From the NCBI GenBank assembly GCA_004020315.1, contig SAQG01000014.1:62001-126000 (forward strand): a stretch of 64,000 bases of DNA. The letters run 5' to 3'. A program made the translations under genes and the position numbers. Numbering within the stretch: position 1 is the stretch's first letter; each line of letters begins with the position of its first letter. Of the stretch, positions 55,471 through 64,000 are shown one piece after another. The stretch comes from Mesorhizobium sp. GTDB lineage: Bacteria > Pseudomonadota > Alphaproteobacteria > Rhizobiales > Rhizobiaceae. Under the pieces are notes generated by a model that saw only the letters and a program-made list of their open reading frames with translations, had not been told where the DNA came from and ran no database searches.

Positions 55471-56241
55471 TCATGGCGGAAGGAGCCGGAAATCCTTGCC
55501 TTCGGGCAGCAGCTGCCCGCCGTCGACGATGATGGTCGTGCCGGTGATGTAGCTGGCCTCGTCCGAAGCCAGGAACAGGAAAGCATTGGCCACGTCGCGT
55601 GGGCTTCCGAGGCGGCCAAGCGGTATGGAGTCCTCCATGTTCTTTATATAAGCGGCGCCGCGATGCAGCTGGATTGCTTCGGTGAGGATATTGCCGGGCT
55701 CGACCCCGTTGACGGTGATGCCATAGCCCGAGAATTCGAGAGCGGCTGAACGGATCAGGCCGTTGATGCCCGCCTTGGTCGCCGAATAGTGGCCGTGACC
55801 AGGGCTGGTGACGTGCGGGCCGGTGATGGAGGAGGTGAACAGCATGCGGCCAAAGTGCTGCGCCTTCATCGGAACGAGCGCGGCACGGGCGGCATTGAAG
55901 GTGCCGCGCAAATTGACCGCCATGACACGGTCCCAATCCTCCGGACTGGTGTTTTCCAGCAATTGCCAGGGATAGATGCCGGCATTCTGGACTATGATGT
56001 CGAGACGGCCGTGATGCTCGAGCGCCAGCGCAACGGCGGCCTCGGCCTCGGCCATCTGCGAGATGTCGGTGCGGATGAAGGCAGCGCCGAGCTCGTCCGC
56101 GGCCGCTTGCCCGGCCTCGACTTCGGTATCGGCCAGGACGAGCTTCGCGCCCTCTTTGGCAAAGCGTTGTGCGATGCCCTTGCCGATGCCGCGGGCACTG
56201 CCGACGATCAGCGCGACCTTGTCTTCGAGACGCCCGGTCAT
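55471..56241 (-). CDS. Short-chain dehydrogenase/reductase
   Basis: A 256-residue classical SDR. The NAD-binding loop is ALIVGSARGIGKGIAQRFA, NNAG is replaced by VQNAGIYPW, and the catalytic Ser and Tyr-x3-Lys lie in SSITGPHVTSPGHGHYSATKAG. It ends with TIIVDGGQLLPEG. The ATG at 56241 overlaps the permease stop (ATGA), so it is the last gene of the sugar ABC operon and probably oxidises the imported sugar or polyol. A longer frame to 56934 is only a different-frame read-through of the permease. Confidence 0.92.
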   Translation of the reverse strand: MTGRLEDKVALIVGSARGIGKGIAQRFAKEGAKLVLADTEVEAGQAAADELGAAFIRTDISQMAEAEAAVALALEHHGRLDIIVQNAGIYPWQLLENTSPEDWDRVMAVNLRGTFNAARAALVPMKAQHFGRMLFTSSITGPHVTSPGHGHYSATKAGINGLIRSAALEFSGYGITVNGVEPGNILTEAIQLHRGAAYIKNMEDSIPLGRLGSPRDVANAFLFLASDEASYITGTTIIVDGGQLLPEGKDFRLLPP

Positions 56242-57233
56242 GCCAGCCTCTGGCGGATGGTTTGCTTGAACGCGTCGAGCAGCACGGCGGCAAGCACCAG
56301 CAGGCCGTGGATCACCTGGGTAAAGTTGGCCGGAAGGCCCATGAGGTTGATCGCCGTGTTGATGGCCGACAGCAGCAGCACGCCGGCATAGACGCCGGGC
56401 AAGGTGCCGACGCCGCCCTTCAGGCTGACACCGCCGATAACGACGGCGGCGAAGGCGTTGAACAGCAGGCCGACGCCAAGATTGGCGGTGGCGCCGGAGG
56501 TGCGGATCGCCAGCAGCCAGCCGGCAAGGCCGGCGATGGCGCCAGCGAGAACGAAGGCAATAACGAGGTTCCGGTTCACGCGGATGCCGGCGCGGAAAGT
56601 TGCGGTCTCGTTGCCGCCGATCATGACGAGATGCCTGCCGAAGGGGGTCTTGGCCATGATCAGCGAGAAGACCACGAAACACGCAATCGCGATCCAGGCG
56701 GTGAGCGGCAGGCCAAGGAGGCGCTGAATGCCGAACCAGCGGATTGCCGGCGCAAGGTCCTGTGCCGAGCGGCCGCCGGAAATGACCAGCACGAGGCCAC
56801 GCACCCAGATGTAGGACGCCAGCGTTATGATGAAGGCACTCATCTTCACCTTGACGACCAGGTAGCCGTTGATGGCGCCGATGATGCCGCCGACGACAAG
56901 GCCAATGAGCAGCGAAACCGGAACCATCAGCCATTCCGGGTGCAATTGAACGCCAAGGCCGATACCCGCCGAGCAGAACAGGATGCCGACCGCCATGGCA
57001 CTGAGCGCCGCCACGGATTCGACCGACAGGTCCATGTGGCCGGTGATGATGACCAGCGCCAAGCCGATCGACATGACGCCAAGCACGCTCGACGCCTCTA
57101 TGATGTTGGCGAAGATGCCGAGCTGGAAATAGTTCGGAATGGAGATGGAGAAGACCACCAGCACGAAGACCAGCATGAACCAGACGAGGTTGTCGAGGAC
57201 GAACTCGAGGGCGTGGCGCGTGCGGGGATTCAT
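56238..57233 (-). CDS. Sugar ABC transporter permease (RbsC/FrcC type, CUT2)
   Basis: A 331-residue CUT2 permease with eight to ten spans. Typical segments are ASSVLGVMSIGLALVIITGHMDLSVESV, GIIGAINGYLVVKVKMSAFIITLASY and GGVSLKGGVGTLPGVYAGVLLLSAINTAINLMGLPANFTQVI. It works with the binding protein and ATPase encoded upstream. A GC-rich hairpin lies in the 138-base gap to the binding-protein gene. Confidence 0.93.
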   Translation of the reverse strand: MNPRTRHALEFVLDNLVWFMLVFVLVVFSISIPNYFQLGIFANIIEASSVLGVMSIGLALVIITGHMDLSVESVAALSAMAVGILFCSAGIGLGVQLHPEWLMVPVSLLIGLVVGGIIGAINGYLVVKVKMSAFIITLASYIWVRGLVLVISGGRSAQDLAPAIRWFGIQRLLGLPLTAWIAIACFVVFSLIMAKTPFGRHLVMIGGNETATFRAGIRVNRNLVIAFVLAGAIAGLAGWLLAIRTSGATANLGVGLLFNAFAAVVIGGVSLKGGVGTLPGVYAGVLLLSAINTAINLMGLPANFTQVIHGLLVLAAVLLDAFKQTIRQRLA

Positions 57234-57336
57234 GTGCTGATCCGTCTAGCGCATCGATTCTCGGTAAGGATCATGCGCGGGTTGAAAATTGTTGCAGCTT
57301 CCCTTGCGCGTCCGTTCGAACGCGCCGGTTGAGCTC

Positions 57337-57353
57337 CGGGCCAGCGTGGCCCG
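57337..57353 (-). terminator. Intercistronic hairpin between binding-protein and permease genes
   Basis: CGGGCC (57337-57342) pairs with GGCCCG (57348-57353). A second stem, GCGCGT/ACGCGC (57306-57325), follows on the minus strand. Such hairpins after the binding-protein gene often raise its share of the mRNA by blocking 3' decay. There is no T-run, so full termination is unlikely. Confidence 0.4.
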
Positions 57354-57371
57354 AAGCCCTAGGCGACTTTT

Positions 57372-58412
57372 CTATTCAACCGGCTTCACGGTGCCCGAGG
57401 GCGGCTTCAGATTGCCCCAGAAGGCCGGGTTGTCGACGTTTTCCTTGGTGATCGCAGCGCCGGGGATCTTGATGTTCGGTCCCCAGGCTTCAATGGTCAC
57501 GGTCGACTTCAGGCCGAGCACGTCGTACTCGCCCGGCTTGATCTCCTGCTTGTTGACGACCTTGTCCATGAACATGGCGACGGCGGCGGCCTGAGCGTAG
57601 AGCGGCTGCTCGACTTCGACATTGAGCCAGCCTTTGCGGATCAGGTCGAGGCCGACCGGCGCACCGTTCGAACTCATCAGCATGACGTCGCCCGGCTTCT
57701 TGCCAGCGGCCTCGAGCGAGGCGACGGCAGCGACCGAGAGATGGGCGGCGTGGCTGAAGATCAGGTCGATATCAGGGTTGGCGAGCATCTGGTCATTGAC
57801 GATGGTTCCGGCTGCATCCGCCGCCCATTGCATGGCCGGAACCGAGATGATCTTGACGTCCGGGAACGCCTTCATCTTCTCCTCGAAACCCTTCTGGATG
57901 TCGAGCGTGTAGGGATCACCAGGATCACCGAGCACCTGGAGGATCTTGCCTTTCACCGATCCGTGCTTCGCCTTCAAGAGCTTCTCGGCCTGATCGGCGG
58001 CAATCTGGCCGATCTCGACCGTTCCCGCCACCGACGTGAAGTCGGACGGTGTCGAGGTGATCTGCCGATCGAACTCGACAACCGGGATGCCGGCGGCGCG
58101 GGCGGCCTCGATAGACGGCTTCAACGCATTGAAATCGACGGCAGCGAGAATGATCGCCGACGGCTTGAGCGCGATAACGTCGTTCATTTGCGATTGCTGA
58201 GCGTCGGTCTTGTTATCGGCGTTCAGCGTCTTCATCTCGTAGCCGACCTGCTTCAGGAACATCTCCAGAGCGCTCACCGAGCCGGTCTGGAATTCATCGA
58301 GCAATGTCGGCACCAGGTAGTAGACGGTGCCCTTGGACTGGGCGAATGCCGGCGTGAGCGTGGCAAAGGCCAGTGCCAGGATACCGAAGACAGCAAGAAG
58401 TATTTTCTTCAT
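57372..58412 (-). CDS. Sugar ABC transporter substrate-binding protein (RbsB type)
   Basis: A 346-residue periplasmic binding protein with signal peptide [24 protein letters not shown]. Type I fold segments are [64 protein letters not shown] and [23 protein letters not shown]. The frame is open to 58472, but ATG 58412 starts the signal peptide. It delivers a monosaccharide or polyol to the CUT2 permease. The ligand is unknown. Confidence 0.93.
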   Translation of the reverse strand: MKKILLAVFGILALAFATLTPAFAQSKGTVYYLVPTLLDEFQTGSVSALEMFLKQVGYEMKTLNADNKTDAQQSQMNDVIALKPSAIILAAVDFNALKPSIEAARAAGIPVVEFDRQITSTPSDFTSVAGTVEIGQIAADQAEKLLKAKHGSVKGKILQVLGDPGDPYTLDIQKGFEEKMKAFPDVKIISVPAMQWAADAAGTIVNDQMLANPDIDLIFSHAAHLSVAAVASLEAAGKKPGDVMLMSSNGAPVGLDLIRKGWLNVEVEQPLYAQAAAVAMFMDKVVNKQEIKPGEYDVLGLKSTVTIEAWGPNIKIPGAAITKENVDNPAFWGNLKPPSGTVKPVE

Positions 58413-58452
58413 GTCGTTCGCTCCTTTTGCGCCGGACCCCTCATTTTGTCCC

Positions 58453-59217
58453 TCAGCCTGCCGGTCCGGCACCGGCGAGCGTCTCTCCGGTGATCATGTT
58501 GATCACAGCGTCGGGACTTGTTTTGTTGCGCGCGACATCGCCTGCCACGACGCCTTGCCGGATCACCACGATCCGGTCGGCGACCTGGAAGGCCTGCGGC
58601 ATGATATGGGTGATGATGACGACGCCGATACCTTGGCTGGCCACCTGGCGGATCATGTCGAGACCGCGCCGCGTCTGCTCGACGCCAAGTGCTGCGAACG
58701 GCTCGTCGAGAAGTACGAGCTTGCCGCCAAAATGCACGAACCGGTTGAGCTCGATGGCCTGCCGCTGGCCGCCCGAGAGGTGCTCGACATTGGTTCTGAG
58801 CGAAGGGATGCGCGTGCCGGCGCTGGCCAGCGCCTTTTCGACCACCTGTTCCATGGCGGGTTCGTCGAGCACGGGAACGCCAAGAAATTTCCTGGTGATC
58901 TCGCGGCCCATGAAGAAATTAGCCACCACGTCGACATTGGTGCAAAGCGAGAGGTCCTGGTAGACGGTCTCGATCCCCGCGGCCTTGGCCTCGGCGGGAG
59001 ATTTGGCGAGAAATTCCTTTCCCTCGAACAGCATGCGGCCGGAGGTCGGCTCCAGGCCGCCGGCGATGATCTTGACCAGTGTCGATTTGCCGGCGCCATT
59101 GTCGCCCAGAAGCGCCACTACCTCGCCCTTGCCGATCGAGAAGCTGATGCCCTTGAGCGCTTTGATCGCGCCATAGTTCTTGGCGACATTGTCGAGCACC
59201 AGCAGAGGTTCGCTCAT
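58453..59217 (-). CDS. Sugar ABC transporter ATP-binding protein (single-domain, FrcA type)
   Basis: A 254-residue ATPase with one nucleotide-binding domain, unlike the fused double-domain RbsA. Walker A is [18 protein letters not shown], the signature [17 protein letters not shown], Walker [17 protein letters not shown], and the switch histidine ITHIMPQ. The single-domain form resembles FrcA of rhizobial fructose uptake systems. Its ATG overlaps the ROK regulator stop (ATGA). Confidence 0.93.
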   Translation of the reverse strand: MSEPLLVLDNVAKNYGAIKALKGISFSIGKGEVVALLGDNGAGKSTLVKIIAGGLEPTSGRMLFEGKEFLAKSPAEAKAAGIETVYQDLSLCTNVDVVANFFMGREITRKFLGVPVLDEPAMEQVVEKALASAGTRIPSLRTNVEHLSGGQRQAIELNRFVHFGGKLVLLDEPFAALGVEQTRRGLDMIRQVASQGIGVVIITHIMPQAFQVADRIVVIRQGVVAGDVARNKTSPDAVINMITGETLAGAGPAG

Positions 59218-60380
59218 GCCGCGATCCCCTTGCCTTGCAGAATATCTCGCCCGCGTTCGCGCTGGGCGGTGAATATCTGGCCGAAGCGTGGTGAAAGCAC
59301 CCCTGAGACGGCAAGCGCTGCGGCCCCGCGCAACACCGCATTCTGGCCGCCGCGTGCGAGGGTGACACGGGGCGCCGTGCGGTCCTTTCGCGCCGAGATC
59401 GAGTTAGGAAGGTTCGCAACCGAACCGGCCAGTCGTTCAAGCAAATCGGTGGACGCCAGTCCGCCGAGGATGATGGTTTCGGGATCGAACAGGTTCTCGA
59501 TGATGGTGATGGCGTTGCGGAAGATCGGCCCGATTTCATCAACCCAATCGGCGTCGCTGATGTTCCGGCGCCGCAGCGCCTCGAGCGAGAGGTATCTTTC
59601 GAGGCAGCCGCTATTGCCGCAGGGGCACGGCTCGCCACCAGGCACGACAGGGATGTGACCGATTTCGCCGGCATTTCCCCAGGCGCCGCGCAACGCGCTT
59701 CCGTCATGAACCATGACACCGCCAAGACCAACACCGAAATAGAGATAGTAGTATTCGGAATACCCCGTCCCGAGGCCATACAGGCGCTCGCCCATTGCCG
59801 CGGCCGCCATGTCGGTCTCAAAAAACGCGGGCAGCCCGGTCGAGGCCTCCAGCCGTTCCCGAAGCGCCACGTCCTTCCAGCCGGTCATCGTCGTCGGGCC
59901 GATAAAGCTCATCGACTCCACCCCGAAAGGGCCGGGCAGCGCCATGCCGATGCCGAGAACGCGACCGCCCGGCCGCAGTCCGGTCAATTCAAGAACCATC
60001 GCGCCGATCAGATCGAAGGCATGGTCGGGCGTTGCGTTGGGGGCCTCGCGGTAGGCGCTCTCGATCACGTCTCCGCTCAAATTGATCAGCGCCGCATTGA
60101 TACCCAGCGGGGTGACGTGGATGCCGACGGCATAGCCACCCTCCGGGTTGATCCGCAGGGTCGCCGGAGGCAGCCCGCGCCCCCGCGGCTCTTCGCGCAT
60201 GGACAAAACGTAGCCGTGTTCTTCCAGCTCGCGAACGATGGTCGATACCGTTTGGACGGTGAGCCCGACCCGCCCGGCAATGTCGCCGCGGGCGATCGGA
60301 CCGTGAAGGCGGATGGATTCGAGGACGATGCGCCTGTTGTAAGGCCGCCCGAATTCCTGATTGGTTCCCCGCAGTGCCAT
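59214..60380 (-). CDS. ROK family transcriptional regulator
   Basis: A 388-residue ROK repressor. The N-terminal winged helix-turn-helix is NRRIVLESIRLHGPIARGDIAGRVGLTVQTVSTIVRELEEHGYV, and the sugar-binding ROK domain has GIGMALPGPFG, GVGLGGVMVHDGSALRGAWGNAGEIGHI and the zinc-binding CPCGNSGCLERYLS. It heads the operon and probably represses it until the sugar binds. An AT-rich inverted repeat lies 37 bases upstream of its start. Confidence 0.92.
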   Translation of the reverse strand: MALRGTNQEFGRPYNRRIVLESIRLHGPIARGDIAGRVGLTVQTVSTIVRELEEHGYVLSMREEPRGRGLPPATLRINPEGGYAVGIHVTPLGINAALINLSGDVIESAYREAPNATPDHAFDLIGAMVLELTGLRPGGRVLGIGMALPGPFGVESMSFIGPTTMTGWKDVALRERLEASTGLPAFFETDMAAAAMGERLYGLGTGYSEYYYLYFGVGLGGVMVHDGSALRGAWGNAGEIGHIPVVPGGEPCPCGNSGCLERYLSLEALRRRNISDADWVDEIGPIFRNAITIIENLFDPETIILGGLASTDLLERLAGSVANLPNSISARKDRTAPRVTLARGGQNAVLRGAAALAVSGVLSPRFGQIFTAQRERGRDILQGKGIAA

Positions 60381-60416
60381 GTCTTGCCCCTAGGACACAT
60401 GAGGTTCGCACCGAAT

Positions 60417-60449
60417 ATTTATTCAGTCAAATGGAATTCAAAAATAAAT
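60417..60449. promoter_or_regulatory. Candidate ROK operator (AT-rich inverted repeat)
   Basis: ATTTATT (60417-60423) and AATAAAT (60443-60449) are perfect inverted arms separated by 19 bases, directly upstream of the ROK regulator gene. AT-rich TTATT/AATAA repeats are typical ROK (NagC/Mlc-like) sites. It would allow autoregulation of the sugar operon. Confidence 0.4.
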
Positions 60450-60533
60450 CGGTTTACTTGCCATTCGCGGCTGCGAAGGCGCGGGAGCCTCAAAGTGGCG
60501 CAGAAATTAAGCCGTTCTGTAGCGATCCTTCGC

Positions 60534-60686
60534 GTCCCCTCTGTCTTGCCGGACATCTCCCCACAAGTGGGGAGATTGGCAGCTTCGCCGGTGGCACCCT
60601 TCTTGCAGCGTTGGAGATTGGCGAAAGCCACGGTGAGCGACGATCTCCCCCACATGGGGGAGATGTCCGGCAGGACAGAGGGGGGC
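60534..60686. repeat. Intergenic long inverted repeat (about 43-bp arms), second type
   Basis: The left arm (60534-60576, with CTCTGTCTTGCCGGACATCT) is nearly the reverse complement of the right arm (60642-60686, with AGATGTCCGGCAGGACAGAG). Each arm has an inner hairpin (CTCCCCAC...GTGGGGAG type). The 65-base centre contains GGAGATTGGC twice. It differs in sequence from the repeat at 17930-18110. It lies between the M23 peptidase and ROK regulator genes and is probably a non-autonomous mobile or REP-like element. Confidence 0.8.
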
Positions 60687-60764
60687 GCTGTCCCGCCGAC
60701 GCCAACAAACTTCCGAGCAGGTGCAGCCGAAAGCGTGAATCTGCTAGAAGCACCCGTGCCGGGA

Positions 60765-62054
60765 CTAAAGATACTGCGCGACCTTCTTGCCGACCCTCAG
60801 GAAGCGCAGCGGGTCGATGGCTTCGCCATTGTGGCGGATCTCGTAATGCAGATGCGGGCCGGTCGAGCGGCCGCTGCTGCCGGTCTTGCCGATGACGTCG
60901 CCGGCGTTGAGCCTTTTGCCGACGGTCACGTTGATTTTGCTGAGATGCCCATAGCGCGTCGCAAAGCCATTGCCATGGTCGACCTCGACCATGCGGCCAT
61001 AGCCGCCGTTCCAGCCGGCCTTGACGACGACGCCGGGCGCCGTGACCTTGGCAGGCATTCCGGTCGGCGCCCTGAAATCCATCCCTGAATGCAGCGCGGC
61101 GGTGCCGAGGAGCGGATCGGTGCGCACGCCAAACGGGCTGGTGACCGAGCGACCGGGGGCGGGATTGGCGAGCGGCAGCCGTCGCGCCTCCGTCTTCAGA
61201 CGGTCGAGCGCGTCCAGCGCCTCGTCGAGTTCTCTGACCTTGCTGTCGAACGTCATCGAACTGTCGAGTGGTATCAGCGGACCGCCGGCATCACTCTTGC
61301 CGAAGTCGCTGTCGACCGGCAGGCCGGCCGCTTGGAGCGCCTGAGAAATCGCATCGGCGTTTCTGTAGGCGTTGTCGGCAAGCGTGCTGATGCGGGTGAG
61401 CTGCTGGCTCTCTATGACCTTGAGCGACTCGTTGATCGACACGAACAGCTTGTCGGCACGATCGGCCGCCGTGTCGCTCGGCAGCGGATCGGAGCGGGTC
61501 GACCACAGCGAGAACGGCCTGGTGTCGCCAGCGCCAAGGTTGGTGCCGACGCTGGCAACCGAATAGGCCTGCGGCGGGGCGTCGGTCACGTCGGCGCGTT
61601 TATCCGGCATAGCGGACACGCCGGTGCCTGCGGCAGGCGGCGTTCCGACGTCGCTCTCAGCGCGTTCGAGGATCGGGCCGAGGCGGCCATGGCGCAGGCT
61701 GAGCTGGGTCTGTCGTTCCAGCAGTTCGCCAACCTTGGTTTCCATGAGCTGCTGGTCGAGAAGCTGACGGCTGGTGATCCGGTCGACCTGGGCGCGCAGT
61801 GCGGAAATGCGGTCCTCATAGGCCTGCTGCATGCGCGCCTGCCGTGCCGTGGTCGCGCCGATCAGGTCGTCGCGCAGAACGAGATAGGAGGTCGCCAACA
61901 GATAGCCTATGGCCATCGCCGCCAGCGCGGAGCCGCAGAAGGCGGCAACCCATGGTCGTATGGTGAAATGCCTTATCTCGTTGCCCCGGGCGATAATGAC
62001 CGTGTGGGGCTCCTTGCGCCTGCCAAAGACCGATGACTGATTGGCTACGTTCAC
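60765..62054 (-). CDS. M23 family metallopeptidase (membrane-anchored, coiled coil)
   Basis: A 429-residue protein. A membrane span near residues 34-55 is followed by a coiled-coil region (residues ~65-110, 220-300) and a C-terminal LytM/M23 domain with the zinc ligands in LHSGMDFRAP and GPHLHYEIRHNG, plus the GNGFATRYGHLSK loop. Zinc and catalytic residues look complete, so it can cut peptidoglycan peptides or activate amidases. The start is GTG 62054. It is probably involved in cell wall turnover or division. Confidence 0.9.
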   Translation of the reverse strand: MNVANQSSVFGRRKEPHTVIIARGNEIRHFTIRPWVAAFCGSALAAMAIGYLLATSYLVLRDDLIGATTARQARMQQAYEDRISALRAQVDRITSRQLLDQQLMETKVGELLERQTQLSLRHGRLGPILERAESDVGTPPAAGTGVSAMPDKRADVTDAPPQAYSVASVGTNLGAGDTRPFSLWSTRSDPLPSDTAADRADKLFVSINESLKVIESQQLTRISTLADNAYRNADAISQALQAAGLPVDSDFGKSDAGGPLIPLDSSMTFDSKVRELDEALDALDRLKTEARRLPLANPAPGRSVTSPFGVRTDPLLGTAALHSGMDFRAPTGMPAKVTAPGVVVKAGWNGGYGRMVEVDHGNGFATRYGHLSKINVTVGKRLNAGDVIGKTGSSGRSTGPHLHYEIRHNGEAIDPLRFLRVGKKVAQYL

Positions 62055-62173
62055 GGGACCAAGCTTTCGTTACGACACCAACGACAAGCCTGATTACACA
62101 TCATTAAGGTTAACGGTCGGTTGCTTGCGCGCATGGCTTTGCAGCCCATGGGTTGCAGCCGCCACCGTCGCTT

Positions 62174-62641
62174 TCAGAGCGCGCGGACGGCCTTCAACAC
62201 GGCCTCGGCATGACCTTTGACACGAACGTTCCGCCATATCCTGGCAATCCGTCCGTCGCTGCCGATCAGGAACGTTGCACGCTCGACGCCCATATAGCGG
62301 CGGCCATACAGCTTCTTCTCGACCCACAGATGATAGGTTTCGATCACCTTGTGCTCCTCGTCGGCGACGAGGTCGACGGTCAGATCGTATTTTGATTTGA
62401 ATTTGTCGTGTTTCCGGACGCTGTCCGGCGACAGGCCGATCACGATCGCGCCGAGCTTTTCGAATTCTGGCTTCAACTGCGAAAAGTCGATCGCCTCATT
62501 GGTGCAGCCTGTGGTGTCGTCTTGCGGATAGAAGTAAAGCACGACCGGCCTACCCAGCAATGACGCGAGGCTGAGCGAACCGCCGCCGTCGCGGGGAAGG
62601 TCGAACTGCGGCGCAAGGTCGCCCTCGTCGAGATCAGCCAT
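62174..62641 (-). CDS. bcp: Peroxiredoxin, Bcp/PrxQ type with a single cysteine
   Basis: A 155-residue thioredoxin-fold peroxidase. The peroxidatic cysteine is residue 46 in YFYPQDDTTGCTNEAIDF, the standard PrxQ site. No other cysteine exists in the protein, so the resolving cysteine five residues on (as in E. coli Bcp) is missing and it must be recycled by another thiol. The frame extends to 62725, but ATG 62641 gives the family start MADLDEGDLAPQFDLP. Confidence 0.92.
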   Translation of the reverse strand: MADLDEGDLAPQFDLPRDGGGSLSLASLLGRPVVLYFYPQDDTTGCTNEAIDFSQLKPEFEKLGAIVIGLSPDSVRKHDKFKSKYDLTVDLVADEEHKVIETYHLWVEKKLYGRRYMGVERATFLIGSDGRIARIWRNVRVKGHAEAVLKAVRAL

Positions 62642-62736
62642 ATCGATGCCCTTGTTTGAGGTTACGCGCGAAGCCTCATCGATATATTGTCGCACCGGGA
62701 TTCGTCCACGGTCGAGTTCGTTCAACGGAAAATTGT

Positions 62737-64000
62737 GTGGATCAGGAGCAGCCGCAGCACGAGAAGATCAGATTCAGGCGTGATGAAATCACCGACCTGG
62801 GGGCCTTCCCGTCCGCGTGCCGCGTACCGCCGCTCGGCCAGGCGGCGATCGGCCGCGGCGTTCGTATTCTTGCGCGGCTGTTTGCCGGCCTTGTGGTGCT
62901 TGTGCTGCTGGCCACCGCCGCTGTGTATGCGATCGGCATGTCCGGTTTCGGCGCCGAGCGGTTGCGGGCCGAAGCGGAAACGGCCATCGAGAAATTGGCT
63001 GGCGTCGACGTCGATGTTGCGGTCGGGCCGGCCCGTCTCACGCTCGACGGATCGAGCTTCATCGCGCTGCAGGTCAGCGACGTCAGCCTCAAGACCGCCG
63101 ACGGCAAGCCGATGGCCGACGCCGGGCGTGTCCGCTTCGGCATAAGGCTGATACCGCTGCTTTCGGGCGAGGTACGGCTCACCAGTGCCAGGATTTCCGA
63201 CGCGCGCGTCGTGATGGCGACGCTGCCGTCGGGTGGCGACTGGACGGCGACACTGCGCAATGACGACGGCCTCATCGACCCGGAAAGACTGGCCGACACG
63301 GTCTTTGCCGGCATCAATCACGCGCTCGATACGGTGCGCGAGGATTCGATGCGCCGGATCGACCTCCGCAATGTCGACCTAGTTCTGCCCGAGGCCGGCT
63401 TGGTCAAGCTGGTCAGGATCACAGATGCCACCGTTGCGCAGTCGGGGCCGGGCGGTATGGAGTTTTCATCCGACGCAAACGTCGACGGCAGGGCACTCAC
63501 CATCGCCGCCTCAGCCACCCGCGATATGACGACGCGGCGCGTGACGGAGTTGGATGCCAGCGTCGAGATGGCTGAGGCCCGCGAGGCTGCGGCAGCGCCG
63601 GGCGGGACGCTCGGCACGATTGTCTTGAAGCTGGCGGGATCGGAAGGATCCAGCGAGAACGCGTCGCGGCTGACGACCTCGCTGTCGTTTGCCGGTTCCG
63701 TGCTCGATCTCGGCTCGCGTGGGGGGATGCTTCCAGCCGACGTCGATCTCGATGCGACGCTTGTCGCCGGTGACAACAAGATCCAGGTGGACCGGCTGCA
63801 AGTCAGGACTGGTCGCTCGACATTCGATTTCGCCGGTTCGATCGGACCGAAGCCGGCGACTGGAACAGCGGGCGAGGACCCGTCCTATCGCTACGACCTG
63901 ACCAGCGACCGTTCGACGCTGGCGCCGTCGGAATCGTCCGAACCAGCGCTCGATTTCATCGCCCGCGTTGCCGGCGTCTACCAGACCCGCAGCCGCAAGC
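62737..64000 (+). CDS. AsmA/YhdP-like (DUF3971) membrane protein, cut at window end
   Basis: The 5' part (at least 421 codons) of a large protein; the frame stays open to the window edge. It starts with a cytoplasmic stretch (VDQEQPQHEKIRFRRDEITD), then one span (LFAGLVVLVLLATAAVYAIG, about residues 49-68), then a long periplasmic beta-rich region (GVDVDVAVGPARLTLDG, ADAGRVRFGIRLIPLLSGEV). This fits the YhdP/AsmA-like lipid transport family. GTG 62737, after ACGGAAA, is my preferred start; another start upstream is possible. Confidence 0.75.
   Translation, partial: MDQEQPQHEKIRFRRDEITDLGAFPSACRVPPLGQAAIGRGVRILARLFAGLVVLVLLATAAVYAIGMSGFGAERLRAEAETAIEKLAGVDVDVAVGPARLTLDGSSFIALQVSDVSLKTADGKPMADAGRVRFGIRLIPLLSGEVRLTSARISDARVVMATLPSGGDWTATLRNDDGLIDPERLADTVFAGINHALDTVREDSMRRIDLRNVDLVLPEAGLVKLVRITDATVAQSGPGGMEFSSDANVDGRALTIAASATRDMTTRRVTELDASVEMAEAREAAAAPGGTLGTIVLKLAGSEGSSENASRLTTSLSFAGSVLDLGSRGGMLPADVDLDATLVAGDNKIQVDRLQVRTGRSTFDFAGSIGPKPATGTAGEDPSYRYDLTSDRSTLAPSESSEPALDFIARVAGVYQTRSRK

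Noticed and set aside
55471..56934. Upstream extension of the SDR frame to 487 residues (possible fusion)
   Set aside because: The extra 231 residues are an out-of-frame reading of the permease gene; ATG 56241 with ATGA overlap is the natural start.

Overview
The window looks like chromosomal DNA of a rhizobial alphaproteobacterium, most likely Mesorhizobium or a close relative in the Phyllobacteriaceae. The evidence is the high GC content, the clpP-clpX-lon-hup order, the type-2 ArgC, the many solute-binding-protein sugar transporters, the TolB/TPR adenylate cyclase, and several families of intergenic palindromes that I associate with Mesorhizobium. The genus call is an inference from gene content. 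No 16S rRNA gene is present.

Layout. (1) Positions 50-9595 hold an exopolysaccharide locus: membrane polymerase/ligase, polyprenyl-phosphate sugar transferase, GT4 glycosyltransferase, outer-membrane export lipoprotein, a Wzz/ExoP-type protein with a degenerate kinase domain, a FemAB/GNAT-like protein and a NodB-type deacetylase. (2) 9911-16415 hold a class III cyclase with TPR tail, a DUF2842 protein, heme A synthase, and a speB-argC-kinase group. (3) 16852-28781 are general metabolism: a phosphodiesterase, an aldo/keto reductase with divergent LysR gene, rplM-rpsI, acyl-CoA enzymes, O-acetylhomoserine sulfhydrylase, a P450 and an FAD oxidase. (4) 28783-35073 hold a secreted repeat protein and the proteostasis block clpP, clpX, lon and hup. 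(5) 35178-43951 are a sugar uptake and catabolism locus: CUT1 ABC transporter, FucU/RbsD mutarotase, ribokinase-type kinase, aldo/keto reductase and creatininase-fold protein. (6) 44282-48676 hold a BacNav-type channel, a small three-gene segment bracketed by a decayed and an intact copy of a tRNA-Asp locus, and tRNA-Val. (7) 49141-55122 hold a compact cluster: asparagine-synthase-type amidotransferase, acyl carrier protein, AMP ligase, NAD-synthase-like ATP pyrophosphatase and a divergent GNAT-like protein. (8) 55471-60380 are a CUT2 sugar ABC operon with ROK regulator and SDR enzyme. (9) 60765-64000 hold an M23 peptidase, a one-cysteine Bcp peroxiredoxin and the start of an AsmA/YhdP-like protein cut by the window edge.

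Most noteworthy are the asnB-ACP-ligase-NadE-like cluster beside tRNA-Val, which has the enzymes to activate, carry and amidate a small acid and resembles parts of exosortase-type exopolysaccharide loci; the duplicated tRNA-Asp locus around a 3-kb segment; an rplM leader with mutually exclusive hairpins; a hairpin repeat family with different but self-complementary outer arms; and a sodium-channel homolog with a TLEGWSD selectivity filter. All statements come from reading the sequence; no database search was run.
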